Program-made: the position numbers and the translations under genes
Origin: Actinomycetes bacterium
Lineage (GTDB): Bacteria; Actinomycetota; Acidimicrobiia; Acidimicrobiales; Aldehydirespiratoraceae
Reading direction: 5' to 3'
DNA length: 64,000 nt
NCBI GenBank assembly: GCA_024276495.1
Contig: JAJRXC010000111.1
Location: 1-64,000 of the forward strand
In this document: piece by piece, positions 15,181-24,577 of the stretch
Numbering within the stretch: position 1 is the stretch's first letter
How the letters are laid out: each line of letters begins with the position of its first letter
The notes under the pieces: generated by a model
The model's database searches: none
The model's input: the letters and a program-made list of their open reading frames with translations, nothing else
Told to the model about the DNA's origin: nothing

Positions 15181-16152
15181 ATGGAGATTCTCGACATCGA
15201 CCTGCTGGCCTTCGAGCGTGGCGACTCGGCGACACGGGCCGCGGTGGTCGACGGCGTGATGAAGAGCCTCACCACCGGTTTCGTCTTCGTCGAACACGAT
15301 CTCTCGGTCGGCATGATCGACGACGTCTACGGGCAACTCGAGGCCTTCTTCACGCTGCCGCAGGAGAACAAGGACGCCTACATCGTGGAGGGATCCCACG
15401 GACAGACCGGCTACACCGGCCTTCTCGTCGAGACAGCCGCCGCGCTCGATGTGCCCGACTGGAAGGAGATGCTCAACTGGGGGGCGCCACTCGGGGAAGG
15501 CCACCCGCTGCGCTCGAGGTATCCCCATCGCTACGGTCCGCCAACCCTGCCGGAGAACGACATCCCCGGGATCCACGACCTGCTCCTCGGATTCCACCGC
15601 ACGATCGCCGACCTCCAGGCGCGGGTGCTGCGCATCATCGCCCTCGGCCTCGGCGTGCACGAGAACTTCTTCGACCAGATGCTCGTCGACGGGGCCACCC
15701 TCACGAGGGCGATCCACTACCCCGCCATGGACGCGGCGCCCGGCAGCCAACACGTGTGGGCCGGGGAACACGCCGACATCAACCTCATCACCGCCCTGCC
15801 CCGAGCGACGGCGGCCGGGCTCCAGGTGAAGATCGACGGTGATTGGGTTGACGCCGCGCCGCCGCCGGACCGGGCCATCATCAACACCGGGCTGATGCTC
15901 GAACAACTGACCAACGGCGTAATCCCGTCGGGCATCCACCAGGTCGTGTCGGCCGAGGACCAACAAGGCGACCGCTACTCCGTCGTCCAGTTCGCCCATC
16001 CGACGCCATGGACGATCCTGTCGCCGCTTCCGACCTGCGTGACGCCGGAGACGCCGCTGCGCTATCCGACGATCTCGTCGGCCGACGCGCTCGACAAGGT
16101 GCTGTGGGAGATCAACCTCGTCGAGGACGGTCGTCGCGTCGACACCACCTGA
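15181..16152 (+). CDS. isopenicillin N synthase-like Fe(II)/2-oxoglutarate oxygenase
   Basis: A 323-residue non-heme iron oxygenase of the DIOX_N/2OG-FeII family. Iron ligands are seen in EHADINLIT (HxD) and SGIHQVV (distal His), and the 2-oxoglutarate-binding RxS motif in RYSVVQF. The N-terminal TTGFVFVEHDLS and GYTGLLVETA segments are typical. Sequence alone cannot say whether it makes beta-lactams; no ACV synthetase lies nearby, so an amino-acid or small-molecule hydroxylase is likelier. The ATG at 15181 fits a leaderless start. It ends 12 bp from the convergent DUF1501 gene. Confidence 0.85.
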   Translation: MEILDIDLLAFERGDSATRAAVVDGVMKSLTTGFVFVEHDLSVGMIDDVYGQLEAFFTLPQENKDAYIVEGSHGQTGYTGLLVETAAALDVPDWKEMLNWGAPLGEGHPLRSRYPHRYGPPTLPENDIPGIHDLLLGFHRTIADLQARVLRIIALGLGVHENFFDQMLVDGATLTRAIHYPAMDAAPGSQHVWAGEHADINLITALPRATAAGLQVKIDGDWVDAAPPPDRAIINTGLMLEQLTNGVIPSGIHQVVSAEDQQGDRYSVVQFAHPTPWTILSPLPTCVTPETPLRYPTISSADALDKVLWEINLVEDGRRVDTT

Positions 16153-16164
16153 GCGCCGCGGGGG

Positions 16165-17913
16165 TCAGACGACGGGGGAGCCCGCGTCGCGCCACAGGAA
16201 CGTGATCGCCTGAGCCCGGGTGACCGGATCGTGGGGGCTGAACCGGCCCGGCGCGGTTCCGGTCGTGATGCCGTCGGCGGCCATCCAGCCCACCGCGTTC
16301 GTGTAGTACTGCCCGCCGGGAACGTCGCCGAAGCTGGGGGCGCCCGAGCGGACCGGCCGGCCCCGCCACCGCCAGATGAAGGTCGCGGCCTGGGCCCGGG
16401 TCAAGGGGTCGTCGGGGGAGAAGCGGTCGGGTGACGTGCCCGTCGTGATGGCCTGTTCGACCATCCATGCGACCGCGTCGGCGTAGTAGGCGCGGGAACC
16501 CACGTCGACGAACGAAGAGCCGCGGCCGGGAGTGGGGGATCCGGCGGTGCGCCACATCACGGTCGCGAACTCGGCTCGGGTCATGTCGCGGCTCGGTTCG
16601 AAGGTCGTCGGTGTCGACCCGGTGACGATGCCGTTGGCGCTGGCCCAACGCAAGGCGCCGGCGTAGTAGCCGGCCCCGTTCACGTCGAGGAATCCGGCCA
16701 CTCCGGTACCGAGTGGGCCACTGGTGAACAGGTCCACCGTCGGGTGGCTCGTGCCCAGCAGGCGCACGCCGTCGTCGTCGAGCCACTGTTCTGCGATCGT
16801 GGTGTAGATGCTGCGGAAATCGGTCTGGTACTTCATGTCGCCCCGGCGGGTGAGGTCGTTCAACGACGGGTATGACGTCTTCACGGCGCCCTTCACCCGT
16901 TGGCCGATGACGAAGCAGACGCCGGCACTGCCGTGATCGGTTCCCAGCGATGAGTTGCGTCGGACCCGACGGCCGAACTCGGACACGACCAGCACCGTCG
17001 TCTGGCCGTGGAGAGCGGGGAGCAGCGTGGCAAAGAACTCCCGAAGACCGGAATCGAGCGCGGCGAGCTTCTCGGCGTGGCGATCGGCCTGGGCCGAATG
17101 GGTGTCGAACCCGCCGAGGGTCGAGGAGATCACCCGCACCCCGAGCCCGAGGTTGAGGACGTGGGCGGCCCGCTGGAGGTCGGCGACGAAGCGGTCGTCG
17201 GACCGGGTCACGCCATTGGCGTAGAGCGGCGAGAGCTTCGACGAGAACTGCGCCGCGTTGCGCAGCACCGCGCCGTACTCGTTGCCCATGTCGGTGAGCG
17301 CGCCGTGGTTGTGGCGCCACATGGAGGCGTTGCCGCGGCCGTAGCGGCTGCCCGTCGGGAGGAGATCGCCCGAACTGCGGCTCACGGCCACGACCTTCGA
17401 TGTCACGCCGCGGATCTGCTTGGCCCGGCTGCCGTCGACGCTGGCACCGAGCACGTCGTCGTCCTGGGCATCGAGCCAGCGGCCCATCCATCCGGTCGAA
17501 CGGTTGGCGCCGACGGCGCGACCCGTCATCCAGGTCGACGTGGACGAGAAGTGGCTGTGGTCGTCGTCGGGTTCGCCGACGGCCGGGAAGACGGCGACGT
17601 CGCCTTGGCGGAAGCGTTGGCGGACATAGGGCAACGACGGGTGGAAGTACAGCCCGTTCGCGGCCGACGTCGCCGAGGACGGGCTGATCGCGATCGACAA
17701 TCGGTTGTCGCGATAGATCCCGGCGTCGAACGGCCCGATCGTGTTGAGCGCGTCGTTGCCGCCCCGCAGGAAGATGGTGAGAAGGATGCCTTTGTCGGCG
17801 TCCGGTGGCGCGGCCCCCGCGTAGTCGGCGAGGACCGAGAGTGGAATCGTCGTCGCGAGTCCGGCCGCGCCGGTGGCCCGCACGAATCGGCGCCGCGAGA
17901 GAGTGATCGTCAT
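16165..17913 (-). CDS. Tat-exported DUF1501 protein with three C-terminal SLH repeats
   Basis: 582 residues. The N-terminus has a twin-arginine signal (LSRRRFVRATGAAGLATT). Residues ~40-400 are a DUF1501 (sulfatase/alkaline-phosphatase-like) domain: FLRGGNDALNTI, the DDDHSHFSSTSTW region, GGFDTHSAQ, and SEFGRRVRRNSS. The last ~165 residues hold three SLH-type repeats, each beginning F(V/L/G)DV and carrying ITTGT...FSP...TRAQA. The protein is probably exported folded and tethered to the envelope. ATGA overlap with the DUF1800 gene gives the standard DUF1800-DUF1501 pair, whose biochemical role is unknown. Confidence 0.85.
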   Translation of the reverse strand: MTITLSRRRFVRATGAAGLATTIPLSVLADYAGAAPPDADKGILLTIFLRGGNDALNTIGPFDAGIYRDNRLSIAISPSSATSAANGLYFHPSLPYVRQRFRQGDVAVFPAVGEPDDDHSHFSSTSTWMTGRAVGANRSTGWMGRWLDAQDDDVLGASVDGSRAKQIRGVTSKVVAVSRSSGDLLPTGSRYGRGNASMWRHNHGALTDMGNEYGAVLRNAAQFSSKLSPLYANGVTRSDDRFVADLQRAAHVLNLGLGVRVISSTLGGFDTHSAQADRHAEKLAALDSGLREFFATLLPALHGQTTVLVVSEFGRRVRRNSSLGTDHGSAGVCFVIGQRVKGAVKTSYPSLNDLTRRGDMKYQTDFRSIYTTIAEQWLDDDGVRLLGTSHPTVDLFTSGPLGTGVAGFLDVNGAGYYAGALRWASANGIVTGSTPTTFEPSRDMTRAEFATVMWRTAGSPTPGRGSSFVDVGSRAYYADAVAWMVEQAITTGTSPDRFSPDDPLTRAQAATFIWRWRGRPVRSGAPSFGDVPGGQYYTNAVGWMAADGITTGTAPGRFSPHDPVTRAQAITFLWRDAGSPVV

Positions 17914-19208
17914 GACAAGTTGACCTCCGGGAGCATCGCTCCCACTCTGAATCCTTCGCGTTCGAGCCACGTGTCGGAGAGGTCGTCGACGAGGGCGGCG
18001 TCGAGGTACCAGGTCCGCAGCACCTCCCGACTCTCCGGGGATGCGTCGGGCACACCGAACGCGGTGAGGATCTGGTCGACGGCGGTGTCCGGGGTCTTGT
18101 CGCCGAGCCCGGCCAGGAACCCGGATCGCTGGGCGTCGCCGGCCAGGTCGTACGCGACCCGGGCGCGACCCATGAGCGACATGCCGGACAGCCACGCCGT
18201 GTTGTGGCCCCAACCGGCGACCGACGGGGGCAGGAAGAGTCGTTGTCCCATCGTGTCGCAGCGCTGGTCGAGGCGACCCTCGCTCAACCGCCGGCCGGTA
18301 CGGCGTTGCAGCTCCACGACCCACGGGATCGGGGGTTTCACCATCGCGAACCGTCGTTCCGGCGCCCAGAACTCGTCGCGCAGGAAGATCTCGCGGATCA
18401 CGTCGACGGCTCGCATGTCGTTCGCCTTCATGACATCGGCCAACCGTTGGATCAGCTCGACCGAAGCCCAGCCGGGGTCACCGAACTCGGCCCACAGCTT
18501 CGTCGCGAGGAACCAGGCGGTGTAGTCGCGACGGACGCCGTTGACGAGCTCGTCGATGGTGTCCATCGCGTCCCATTTCCGGGTGATGCCGAACAGGGTC
18601 TTGTCGTGCTTGTCGTGGCGATCCGAATAGAACCTGTAGGTGTCGGGATCGGTGTCGTCGTCGAGGTTGTGGCCGGTCCAGGCTCTCGCCATCGAGACGA
18701 CCTCGTCCTCGCTGTAGACGGCCCGACCGATCGTGTAGAGCTCCATCAGCTCGCGCCCGAAGTTCTCCTGCTCGTCACCGGCGACGTTCGACGCGTTGTC
18801 GAGATCGATCAGCATCGCCGGGTCGGTGGCGATGCGGGTGAGCAGATAGTGGAACCCGCCTTGGCCATAGGCCCGGAGTAGCCAGTGCTGGTTCTTCATC
18901 AGGCGCTGGTCGCGGACTCGTTCGGAGGTGCAGGCGAAGTGGGAGTGCCAGAAGTAGGTGAGCCGTTCGACGATCGGCGCCGGCGTCGTCGTCATCTGTT
19001 CGATCCACCAGTGGGCGAGGCGGCGGCGTTCGCTCGAGCTTCTCGTGACGCTCGGGATGTCGGCCGCCGTCGTCGCCCCGGTCGTGTCCATCACCTTCGC
19101 GACCGCGTCGGCACGGGAAAGGCCGACGAGGGCGTTCACCTCGGCGGGAAGGCCGCCGTAGGCGGCGCGGCGGAGCAGGTGCCGGGCGTCGGCGGGCGTC
19201 AGCGACAT
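17910..19208 (-). CDS. DUF1800 family protein
   Basis: 432 residues, helical, matching DUF1800: DARHLLRRAAYGG at the N-terminus, RLTYFWHSHFACT, the central NFGRELMELYTIG, AWTGHN, and SVAGWGHNTAWLS near the C-terminus. The family is nearly always encoded directly before a DUF1501 protein, as here (ATGA overlap). No signal peptide is visible. The ATG at 19208 was chosen over an in-frame TTG ten codons earlier because the family begins close to the LLRRA motif. Function unknown. Confidence 0.85.
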   Translation of the reverse strand: MSLTPADARHLLRRAAYGGLPAEVNALVGLSRADAVAKVMDTTGATTAADIPSVTRSSSERRRLAHWWIEQMTTTPAPIVERLTYFWHSHFACTSERVRDQRLMKNQHWLLRAYGQGGFHYLLTRIATDPAMLIDLDNASNVAGDEQENFGRELMELYTIGRAVYSEDEVVSMARAWTGHNLDDDTDPDTYRFYSDRHDKHDKTLFGITRKWDAMDTIDELVNGVRRDYTAWFLATKLWAEFGDPGWASVELIQRLADVMKANDMRAVDVIREIFLRDEFWAPERRFAMVKPPIPWVVELQRRTGRRLSEGRLDQRCDTMGQRLFLPPSVAGWGHNTAWLSGMSLMGRARVAYDLAGDAQRSGFLAGLGDKTPDTAVDQILTAFGVPDASPESREVLRTWYLDAALVDDLSDTWLEREGFRVGAMLPEVNLS

Positions 19209-19280
19209 GCTGGGTCTTTCGACCCAATCCCGGGTCAACTCAAGGAGGACTTCCGAATCATCGCCGGATGGTTGCCGGGC

Positions 19281-20480
19281 CTACCCGTCGGCGGGGGCCT
19301 GGAGCACGACCCGCTCGGGTTCGAGCCGCAGGTCGAGGGTGGCGGTGAAGTCCCCGTCCGACCCGGGTTCGACCGTCACGGTTCCTTCGTAGCGGTCCGA
19401 GAAGACGACGGGTTGGCTCCACCGATCGCCCGATTCGATCGGCGCCTCGGCCGCGAAGAAGCCGGGGTCGAAGAAGCTCTCACCGCCGGCGGCGAACGCC
19501 GATCCGAGGTCGGTGCTGAACGTGGTCTTGGCGGTCTCCACGGTGTCGGCGGGCAACGCCCAGACGAGTGAGAGCTCGATGTAGCGCAGGCCGTATTGCG
19601 CGTTGAAGCTGGTCTCGGGCCGGTCGCGGCTGTCGATCGCGACATCGGCGAGGGTGGCGCCGTCGACCGCGGGGAACGCGTCGAGGACGGCCTGGGCGAG
19701 GGGAACCGGGATCACGCCGGCCTCGAACTCGAGAGGCACATCGATCCGGAATCCGGGGATGCCGCCGCCGAACACCTGCTCCTCGTCCGCCCACACGAAG
19801 ACGGGTTTCGGTGTGGCGGTCAGACCGTTCGCGGTGATCGTCTCGGTGTCGCTCCTGTAGACGTGGTTGACCGATTGGGGGCCTCCGGCGCCGCTGCTGG
19901 GGTCGCTCCCCGTCGAGTTGGAGTAGCTCCATCCGAGGTCGGCCATGATCGGGTCGTAGCGCTCGCGCAGGGCGACCGCGCCGGGGCCCATGTCGTCGAG
20001 GTCGATGTCGATGTCGGGGATCGAGTCGTTCGCCAGCACCTCGTAGCGCCAGCTCCACTCCCACGGTGTTCCTGGATCGCCGGTGAGGAGATCGACGGAG
20101 ATCGCGTAGGGGGTGGTTCCGTCGGGAGCCGGGATCGGCAGGGGAAACGCGATGATCTCCTGGGCCAACCCGAGCGGGTCACCGGTGCCGTCTCCCCAGG
20201 CGCCGACCAGGGCGGGGATGGCGTCGAGTGCGAGGGGTTCCGGTCCGGCCGGCGCAGGTTCGGTGGTGGTGGTCGTCGTGCTCGTCGTCGTCTCGGCCGG
20301 GACCTGGCTCACGTCGGGTGCGTCGTCGGCCGGCGCGTCGGGGGCCGGTGGTGCTTCGGTGGAGGGTGACGTGTCATCGGAGCCGGTCGTCGGTTCCGAG
20401 TCCGCGCCGCACGCGCCGGCGATCAGGACGAGCGTCGCCAGGATCGACACCATCGCGGTTCTGGAGGACGTGGTCACCAT
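19281..20480 (-). CDS. secreted lipoprotein of unknown function
   Basis: 399 residues. A short basic start and hydrophobic stretch (AMVSILATLVLIAGAC) end in a lipobox-like Cys, followed by a ~55-residue Pro/Thr/Ser linker with a run of threonines. The remaining ~300 residues form an exported domain with many acidic residues and few cysteines; I recognise no family. The N-terminal start has -10 TACGGT 6 nt before the ATG. It is divergent from the AIM24 gene and follows (same strand as) DUF1800, though separated by 72 bp. Confidence 0.7.
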   Translation of the reverse strand: MVTTSSRTAMVSILATLVLIAGACGADSEPTTGSDDTSPSTEAPPAPDAPADDAPDVSQVPAETTTSTTTTTTEPAPAGPEPLALDAIPALVGAWGDGTGDPLGLAQEIIAFPLPIPAPDGTTPYAISVDLLTGDPGTPWEWSWRYEVLANDSIPDIDIDLDDMGPGAVALRERYDPIMADLGWSYSNSTGSDPSSGAGGPQSVNHVYRSDTETITANGLTATPKPVFVWADEEQVFGGGIPGFRIDVPLEFEAGVIPVPLAQAVLDAFPAVDGATLADVAIDSRDRPETSFNAQYGLRYIELSLVWALPADTVETAKTTFSTDLGSAFAAGGESFFDPGFFAAEAPIESGDRWSQPVVFSDRYEGTVTVEPGSDGDFTATLDLRLEPERVVLQAPADG

Positions 20481-20486
20481 GGCCGC

Positions 20487-20492
20487 ACCGTA
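20487..20492 (-). promoter_or_regulatory. -10 hexamer of the lipoprotein gene
   Basis: TACGGT on the minus strand, 6 nt before the ATG at 20480. Confidence 0.4.
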
Positions 20493-20533
20493 CTTCCGGC
20501 CCCCGGCTCGACCCGGCACCGGGCGGATGGTTC

Positions 20534-20539
20534 TACGAT
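20534..20539 (+). promoter_or_regulatory. -10 hexamer of the AIM24-family gene
   Basis: TACGAT, 6 nt before the ATG at 20546. Together with 20487-20492 it forms a compact divergent promoter of about 65 bp. Confidence 0.4.
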
Positions 20540-20545
20540 CGGGCC

Positions 20546-21229
20546 ATGGACATCCAATTGCGTCACAACCCGTCGTTCTCCGTGGCCCGGGCGATCCTGG
20601 GCCCCGGTGAGTCGATCCGGGCCGAAAGCGGGGCCATGATGGCGATGGCCGCCGACACCTCCCTCGATGCGAAGATCGAGGGAGGGCTGATGAAGGGTCT
20701 GAAGCGCAGCGTGCTCGGTGGCGAGTCGCTGTTCATCACGACGGCCACCGCCGGGCCCGCCGGCGGTTGGATCGATTTCGCCCCATCGTTGCCGGGGGAT
20801 GTCACTGTGGCGACGATCACCCCGGAGCGTCCGTTGCTCATCCAGAAGGGGTCGTTCCTGTGCGCCGAGCAGGGTGTGGAGATCGATACCCAGTGGGGTG
20901 GGATGCGCAACCTCATCGGCGGTGAGGGCGGGTTCCTTCTCCGGGCCAGCGGATCGGGGGAGGTCGTGTTGTCCACCTACGGCGCGCTCGACCGGTTCGA
21001 GTTGGGTGAAGGCCAACAGGTCGTGATCGACACGAATCACATGGTCGCCTTCGCCGAGACCGTCACCATGGAGCTCAAGAAGGCGTCGGATTCGATGTGG
21101 AAGTCGGTGAAGAGCGGCGAAGGGCTCGTGTTCGTCTTCACCGGCCCCGGCGAGTTGATGATGCAGTCGCGCAATCCCGACGAGATCGTGCAATACGTGT
21201 TGCGCAACATGCCGGCCAGCCGCAACTGA
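20546..21229 (+). CDS. AIM24 / TIGR00266 family protein
   Basis: 227 residues of beta-rich TIGR00266/AIM24 fold: a pattern of SFSVARAILGPGESIRAESGAMM, then a glycine-rich GGLMKGLKRSVLGGESLF, and LLRASGSGEVVLSTYGAL. Bacterial members are cytoplasmic or membrane-associated and of unknown function; the eukaryotic relative AIM24 is mitochondrial. It is a single gene ending 22 bp before a long perfect hairpin. Confidence 0.85.
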   Translation: MDIQLRHNPSFSVARAILGPGESIRAESGAMMAMAADTSLDAKIEGGLMKGLKRSVLGGESLFITTATAGPAGGWIDFAPSLPGDVTVATITPERPLLIQKGSFLCAEQGVEIDTQWGGMRNLIGGEGGFLLRASGSGEVVLSTYGALDRFELGEGQQVVIDTNHMVAFAETVTMELKKASDSMWKSVKSGEGLVFVFTGPGELMMQSRNPDEIVQYVLRNMPASRN

Positions 21230-21251
21230 CCGCCTGATCCCTGTTCTTTCC

Positions 21252-21308
21252 CCTGCTTTTCTGACGACTTGGTCGCGTATGGCGCGACCAAGTCGTCAGA
21301 AAAGCAGG
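21252..21308. terminator. 57-bp perfect hairpin between convergent genes
   Basis: 26-bp arms without a mismatch (21252-21277 and 21283-21308) with a 5-nt loop TATGG. It sits 22 bp after the AIM24 stop and 20 bp after the ileS stop, so it probably terminates both. A-runs rather than T-runs flank it. Its perfection is unusual for a simple terminator. Confidence 0.65.
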
Positions 21309-21328
21309 AAAAAGGGGAGGGTGGTGGA

Positions 21329-24300
21329 TCAATCGTCGACGGCGATGGTGAATCGGAAGGGCTCGTCGTCGATGGTGGCGTCGTGCACGATCAAACGGTC
21401 GTCGCCGGCCGCCATCGAGATCGAGGTCGCGAGCACCTGTTCGGCCACGTAGGCCTCGTGGGCGGACAGGGCGGCGCGGGTCGCGTCGGACGCCACGTCG
21501 ACGAACACCTCGATCCGGTCGGTGACCACGAGATCTTCGGCCTTGCGGGCGTTCTGGATCTCCCGGACGATGTCCCGGGCCAGACCCTCCGCGGCGAGCT
21601 CCGGGGTGACCTCGATGTCGAGGGTGACGACGGCGTCGTTCGAACGCAGGGCGGCAGCGGCGACGCCGTCGGGTGATTCGAGGGCGAGCTCGTACTCGTC
21701 CTCGTCGAGCACGTGACCCGCGACGGTGATCCGACCGTCGCCGTCGGCCTCCCACTCGCCGGCGCGGGCCGCCGCGAACACGGCCTGCACGTCCTTGCCG
21801 AGCCGGGGGCCGAGTGCCTTGCCGTTGGGCCGCAACACGAAGGTGGCCAGCGATCCGATCTCCTCGGTGACCCGAACCTCCTTGACGTTGAGCTCGTCGG
21901 CGAGCAGATCGGCGAAGGGCTCCAGGGTCGACGCGTCGTGGCCCGCGACGGTGACCGATGCCAGCGGCAGGCGCACCCGGAGACCCTGATCCTCCCGGAG
22001 CCGTAGCCCGGTCGACGCGACGTCGCGGAGCCGATCCATCGCCGCGACCAGCCCGGGGTCGTCGGGGTACGCGTCGGCCGAGGGCCAATCGCTCAGATGC
22101 ACCGAGGCGGGCCGGGACTCGTCGCCACCGGTAAGGCCGGTCCAGATCTCCTCGGTGATCATCGGCAGCAGCGGCGCGGCGACCTGCACGAGCGTGACCA
22201 GCACCGTGTAGAGGGTGTCGAGCCCGGCGAGATCGGCCATGCCGGACCCGCCGTCGGCGGTCGGCGTGGTGCCCCAGAACCGGTCGCGGGACCGGCGGAT
22301 GTACCAGTTGTTGAGCGCGTCGATGAATGACTGGATCTCCATCGCCGCGCCGGGGAGATCGTAGGCGTCCATCCGCGTCTCGACCCCGGTGACGAGATCG
22401 CGGGTCTTGGCCAGGATGTAGCGATCGAGCAGGGCCGTGTCGTCGTCGACCCCGGGTCGGAACGTGGCCCGGTGGTTCTCGACGTTCGCGTAGAGGGTGA
22501 AGAACGAGTAGGCGTTCCAGATCGGCAAGATGACCTGACGGACCACATCGTCGATCGCCTGATCGGAGATGCGGGTGTCGCCACCCCGCACGATGTTGGT
22601 CGACATGAAGTACCAGCGCAGGGCGTCGGACCCCTGCTTTTCGAAGATCTCCTCGGGCTCGGTGTAGTTGCGGAGCTTCTTCGAGAGCTTGGCGCCGTCA
22701 TCGGCCAACAGCACGCCGTGGCAGATCGCGTTGTCGAACGCGTGCCGGTCGAACAGGGCGGTCGCCAAGACGTGCATCGTGTAGAACCAACCCCGCGACT
22801 GGTTGATGTACTCGACGATGAAATCGGCCGGGAAGTGCTCGTCGAACCAGTCCTTGTTCTCGAACGGGTAGTGGACTTGCGCGAACGGCATCGAACCCGA
22901 TTCGAACCAGCAATCGAGCACCTCGGGTACACGCCGCATCATCGACTCGCCGGTCGGATCGTCGGGGTTCGGACGCACCAGTTCGTCGATGAACGGACGG
23001 TGCAGGTTGTCGGGGCGCACGCCGAAGTCGGCCTCGAGCGCGTCGAGGCTGCCGTAGACGTCGGTGCGCGGGTAGGCGGGGTCGTCGCTGACCCACACGG
23101 GGATCGGTGAGCCCCAGAACCGGTTGCGGCTGATCGACCAGTCGCGGGCCCCTTCGAGCCACATGCCGAAACGCCCGTCGCGGATGTGGGCGGGCACCCA
23201 GTTGATGTCCTGATTCGTCTCGAGCATGCGCTCGCGGATGTCGGTGACCTTGACATACCACGACGGCATCGCCTTGTAGATGATCGGGGTGTCGGTGCGC
23301 CAACAGTGCGGATAGTTGTGGGTGTAGCTGTCGTGGCGAATCAGCGTTCCGTCGTCGCGGAGGCGCTTGATGATCGACGAGTTGGCGTCGAGCACGTTCT
23401 GTCCGGCCCACTCGACCACGTCATCGGTGAACTGGCCGGCGTCGTCGACGGGCACGACCATCCCGATCCCGGCCTCGTCGGCGATGCGCTGATCGTCTTC
23501 ACCGAAGCCGGGCGCGATGTGGACGATGCCGGTGCCTTCCTCGGTGTCGATGAAGTCGCCGGCGAGGATGACGAAGGCCCGGTTGGTGCCATGGTGCGGT
23601 TTGCCGGGGTCGACCTCGGCCATGTCGGCGAAGTACGGGAACAGCGGTCGGTAGGTGCGCCCGACCAGTTCGGCGCCTCGGATCGTGCCGACCTGCGTCG
23701 CGTTCTCGAGCTGTTTCTCGTACTTTCCGAGCACCGCCTCGCCCAACAGGTAGCGGGCGCCGTCGGCGTCGCGCATCACCGCGTAGTCGAGGCCGGGCCC
23801 GACCGCGAGGGCGAGGTTCGACGGCAGGGTCCACGGTGTGGTGGTCCAGGCGAGCACCGAGACCGGCCCGTCGTCGCCGGGGATCCCGCCCGGGTCGTCG
23901 AGCGCGAACGCGATCGTGACGGCCGGGTCCTGGCGGGGACGGGTGGCGTCGTCGAGTCGGATCTCGTGGTTCGACAGCGGGGTCTGGGCTCCCCAGCTGT
24001 AGGGGAGCACCCGATTGGCCTGGTAGACGAGCCCCTTGTCCCACAGCTGCTTGAACGCCCACATGACCGACTCCATGTAGTCGAGGTCCATGGTCTTGTA
24101 GTCGTTCTCGAAGTCGACCCAGCGGGCCTGGCGGTTCACCGTGCGTTCCCAGTCCTGGGTGTACTTGAGCACCGAGGTGCGGCAGTACTCGTTGAAGCGT
24201 TCGATGCCGTACTCGATGATCGAGGCGCGGCCGGCGACGGGGAGATGCTTCTCGGCCTCCATCTCGGCGGGCAGACCGTGGCAGTCCCAACCGAACCGCC

Positions 24301-24571
24301 GCTCGACCCGCTTGCCCTTCATCGTCTGGTAGCGGGGAACCACGTCTTTCACGTAGCCGGTGAGGAGATGCCCGTGGTGGGGGAGCCCGTTGGCGAACGG
24401 GGGGCCGTCGTAGAACACGTACTCGTTGTCGGTCGGGCGCTGCTCGACCGACTTCTCGAAGGTCGAGTCGGCCTCCCACCGCTCGAGAATGCGCCGCTCG
24501 ATCGCCGGGAGATCCGGGCTCTCGACATGCGGATAGGGCGCGTCCGTGCCTGCGTTCTCGGCGTCATTCAT
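21329..24571 (-). CDS. ileS: isoleucyl-tRNA synthetase
   Basis: Charges tRNA(Ile). At 1080 residues it is the long, eukaryote-like type also found in mycobacteria, a type generally associated with low mupirocin sensitivity. The HIGH signature is PHHGHLLTGYVKD, the KMSKS signature is KLSKK (AKLSKKLRNYTEP), and the CP1 editing insertion lies between. The C-terminal anticodon-binding region ends with a beta domain. The start codon overlaps no neighbour; there is no T-box leader, and the 277 bp upstream hold what looks like a gene remnant. Confidence 0.97.
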   Translation of the reverse strand: MNDAENAGTDAPYPHVESPDLPAIERRILERWEADSTFEKSVEQRPTDNEYVFYDGPPFANGLPHHGHLLTGYVKDVVPRYQTMKGKRVERRFGWDCHGLPAEMEAEKHLPVAGRASIIEYGIERFNEYCRTSVLKYTQDWERTVNRQARWVDFENDYKTMDLDYMESVMWAFKQLWDKGLVYQANRVLPYSWGAQTPLSNHEIRLDDATRPRQDPAVTIAFALDDPGGIPGDDGPVSVLAWTTTPWTLPSNLALAVGPGLDYAVMRDADGARYLLGEAVLGKYEKQLENATQVGTIRGAELVGRTYRPLFPYFADMAEVDPGKPHHGTNRAFVILAGDFIDTEEGTGIVHIAPGFGEDDQRIADEAGIGMVVPVDDAGQFTDDVVEWAGQNVLDANSSIIKRLRDDGTLIRHDSYTHNYPHCWRTDTPIIYKAMPSWYVKVTDIRERMLETNQDINWVPAHIRDGRFGMWLEGARDWSISRNRFWGSPIPVWVSDDPAYPRTDVYGSLDALEADFGVRPDNLHRPFIDELVRPNPDDPTGESMMRRVPEVLDCWFESGSMPFAQVHYPFENKDWFDEHFPADFIVEYINQSRGWFYTMHVLATALFDRHAFDNAICHGVLLADDGAKLSKKLRNYTEPEEIFEKQGSDALRWYFMSTNIVRGGDTRISDQAIDDVVRQVILPIWNAYSFFTLYANVENHRATFRPGVDDDTALLDRYILAKTRDLVTGVETRMDAYDLPGAAMEIQSFIDALNNWYIRRSRDRFWGTTPTADGGSGMADLAGLDTLYTVLVTLVQVAAPLLPMITEEIWTGLTGGDESRPASVHLSDWPSADAYPDDPGLVAAMDRLRDVASTGLRLREDQGLRVRLPLASVTVAGHDASTLEPFADLLADELNVKEVRVTEEIGSLATFVLRPNGKALGPRLGKDVQAVFAAARAGEWEADGDGRITVAGHVLDEDEYELALESPDGVAAAALRSNDAVVTLDIEVTPELAAEGLARDIVREIQNARKAEDLVVTDRIEVFVDVASDATRAALSAHEAYVAEQVLATSISMAAGDDRLIVHDATIDDEPFRFTIAVDD

Positions 24572-24577
24572 GGTGGC

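Noticed and set aside
15181-16152. Beta-lactam biosynthesis role for the IPNS-like gene
   Set aside because: The family name is broad; no ACV synthetase or other beta-lactam gene is nearby.
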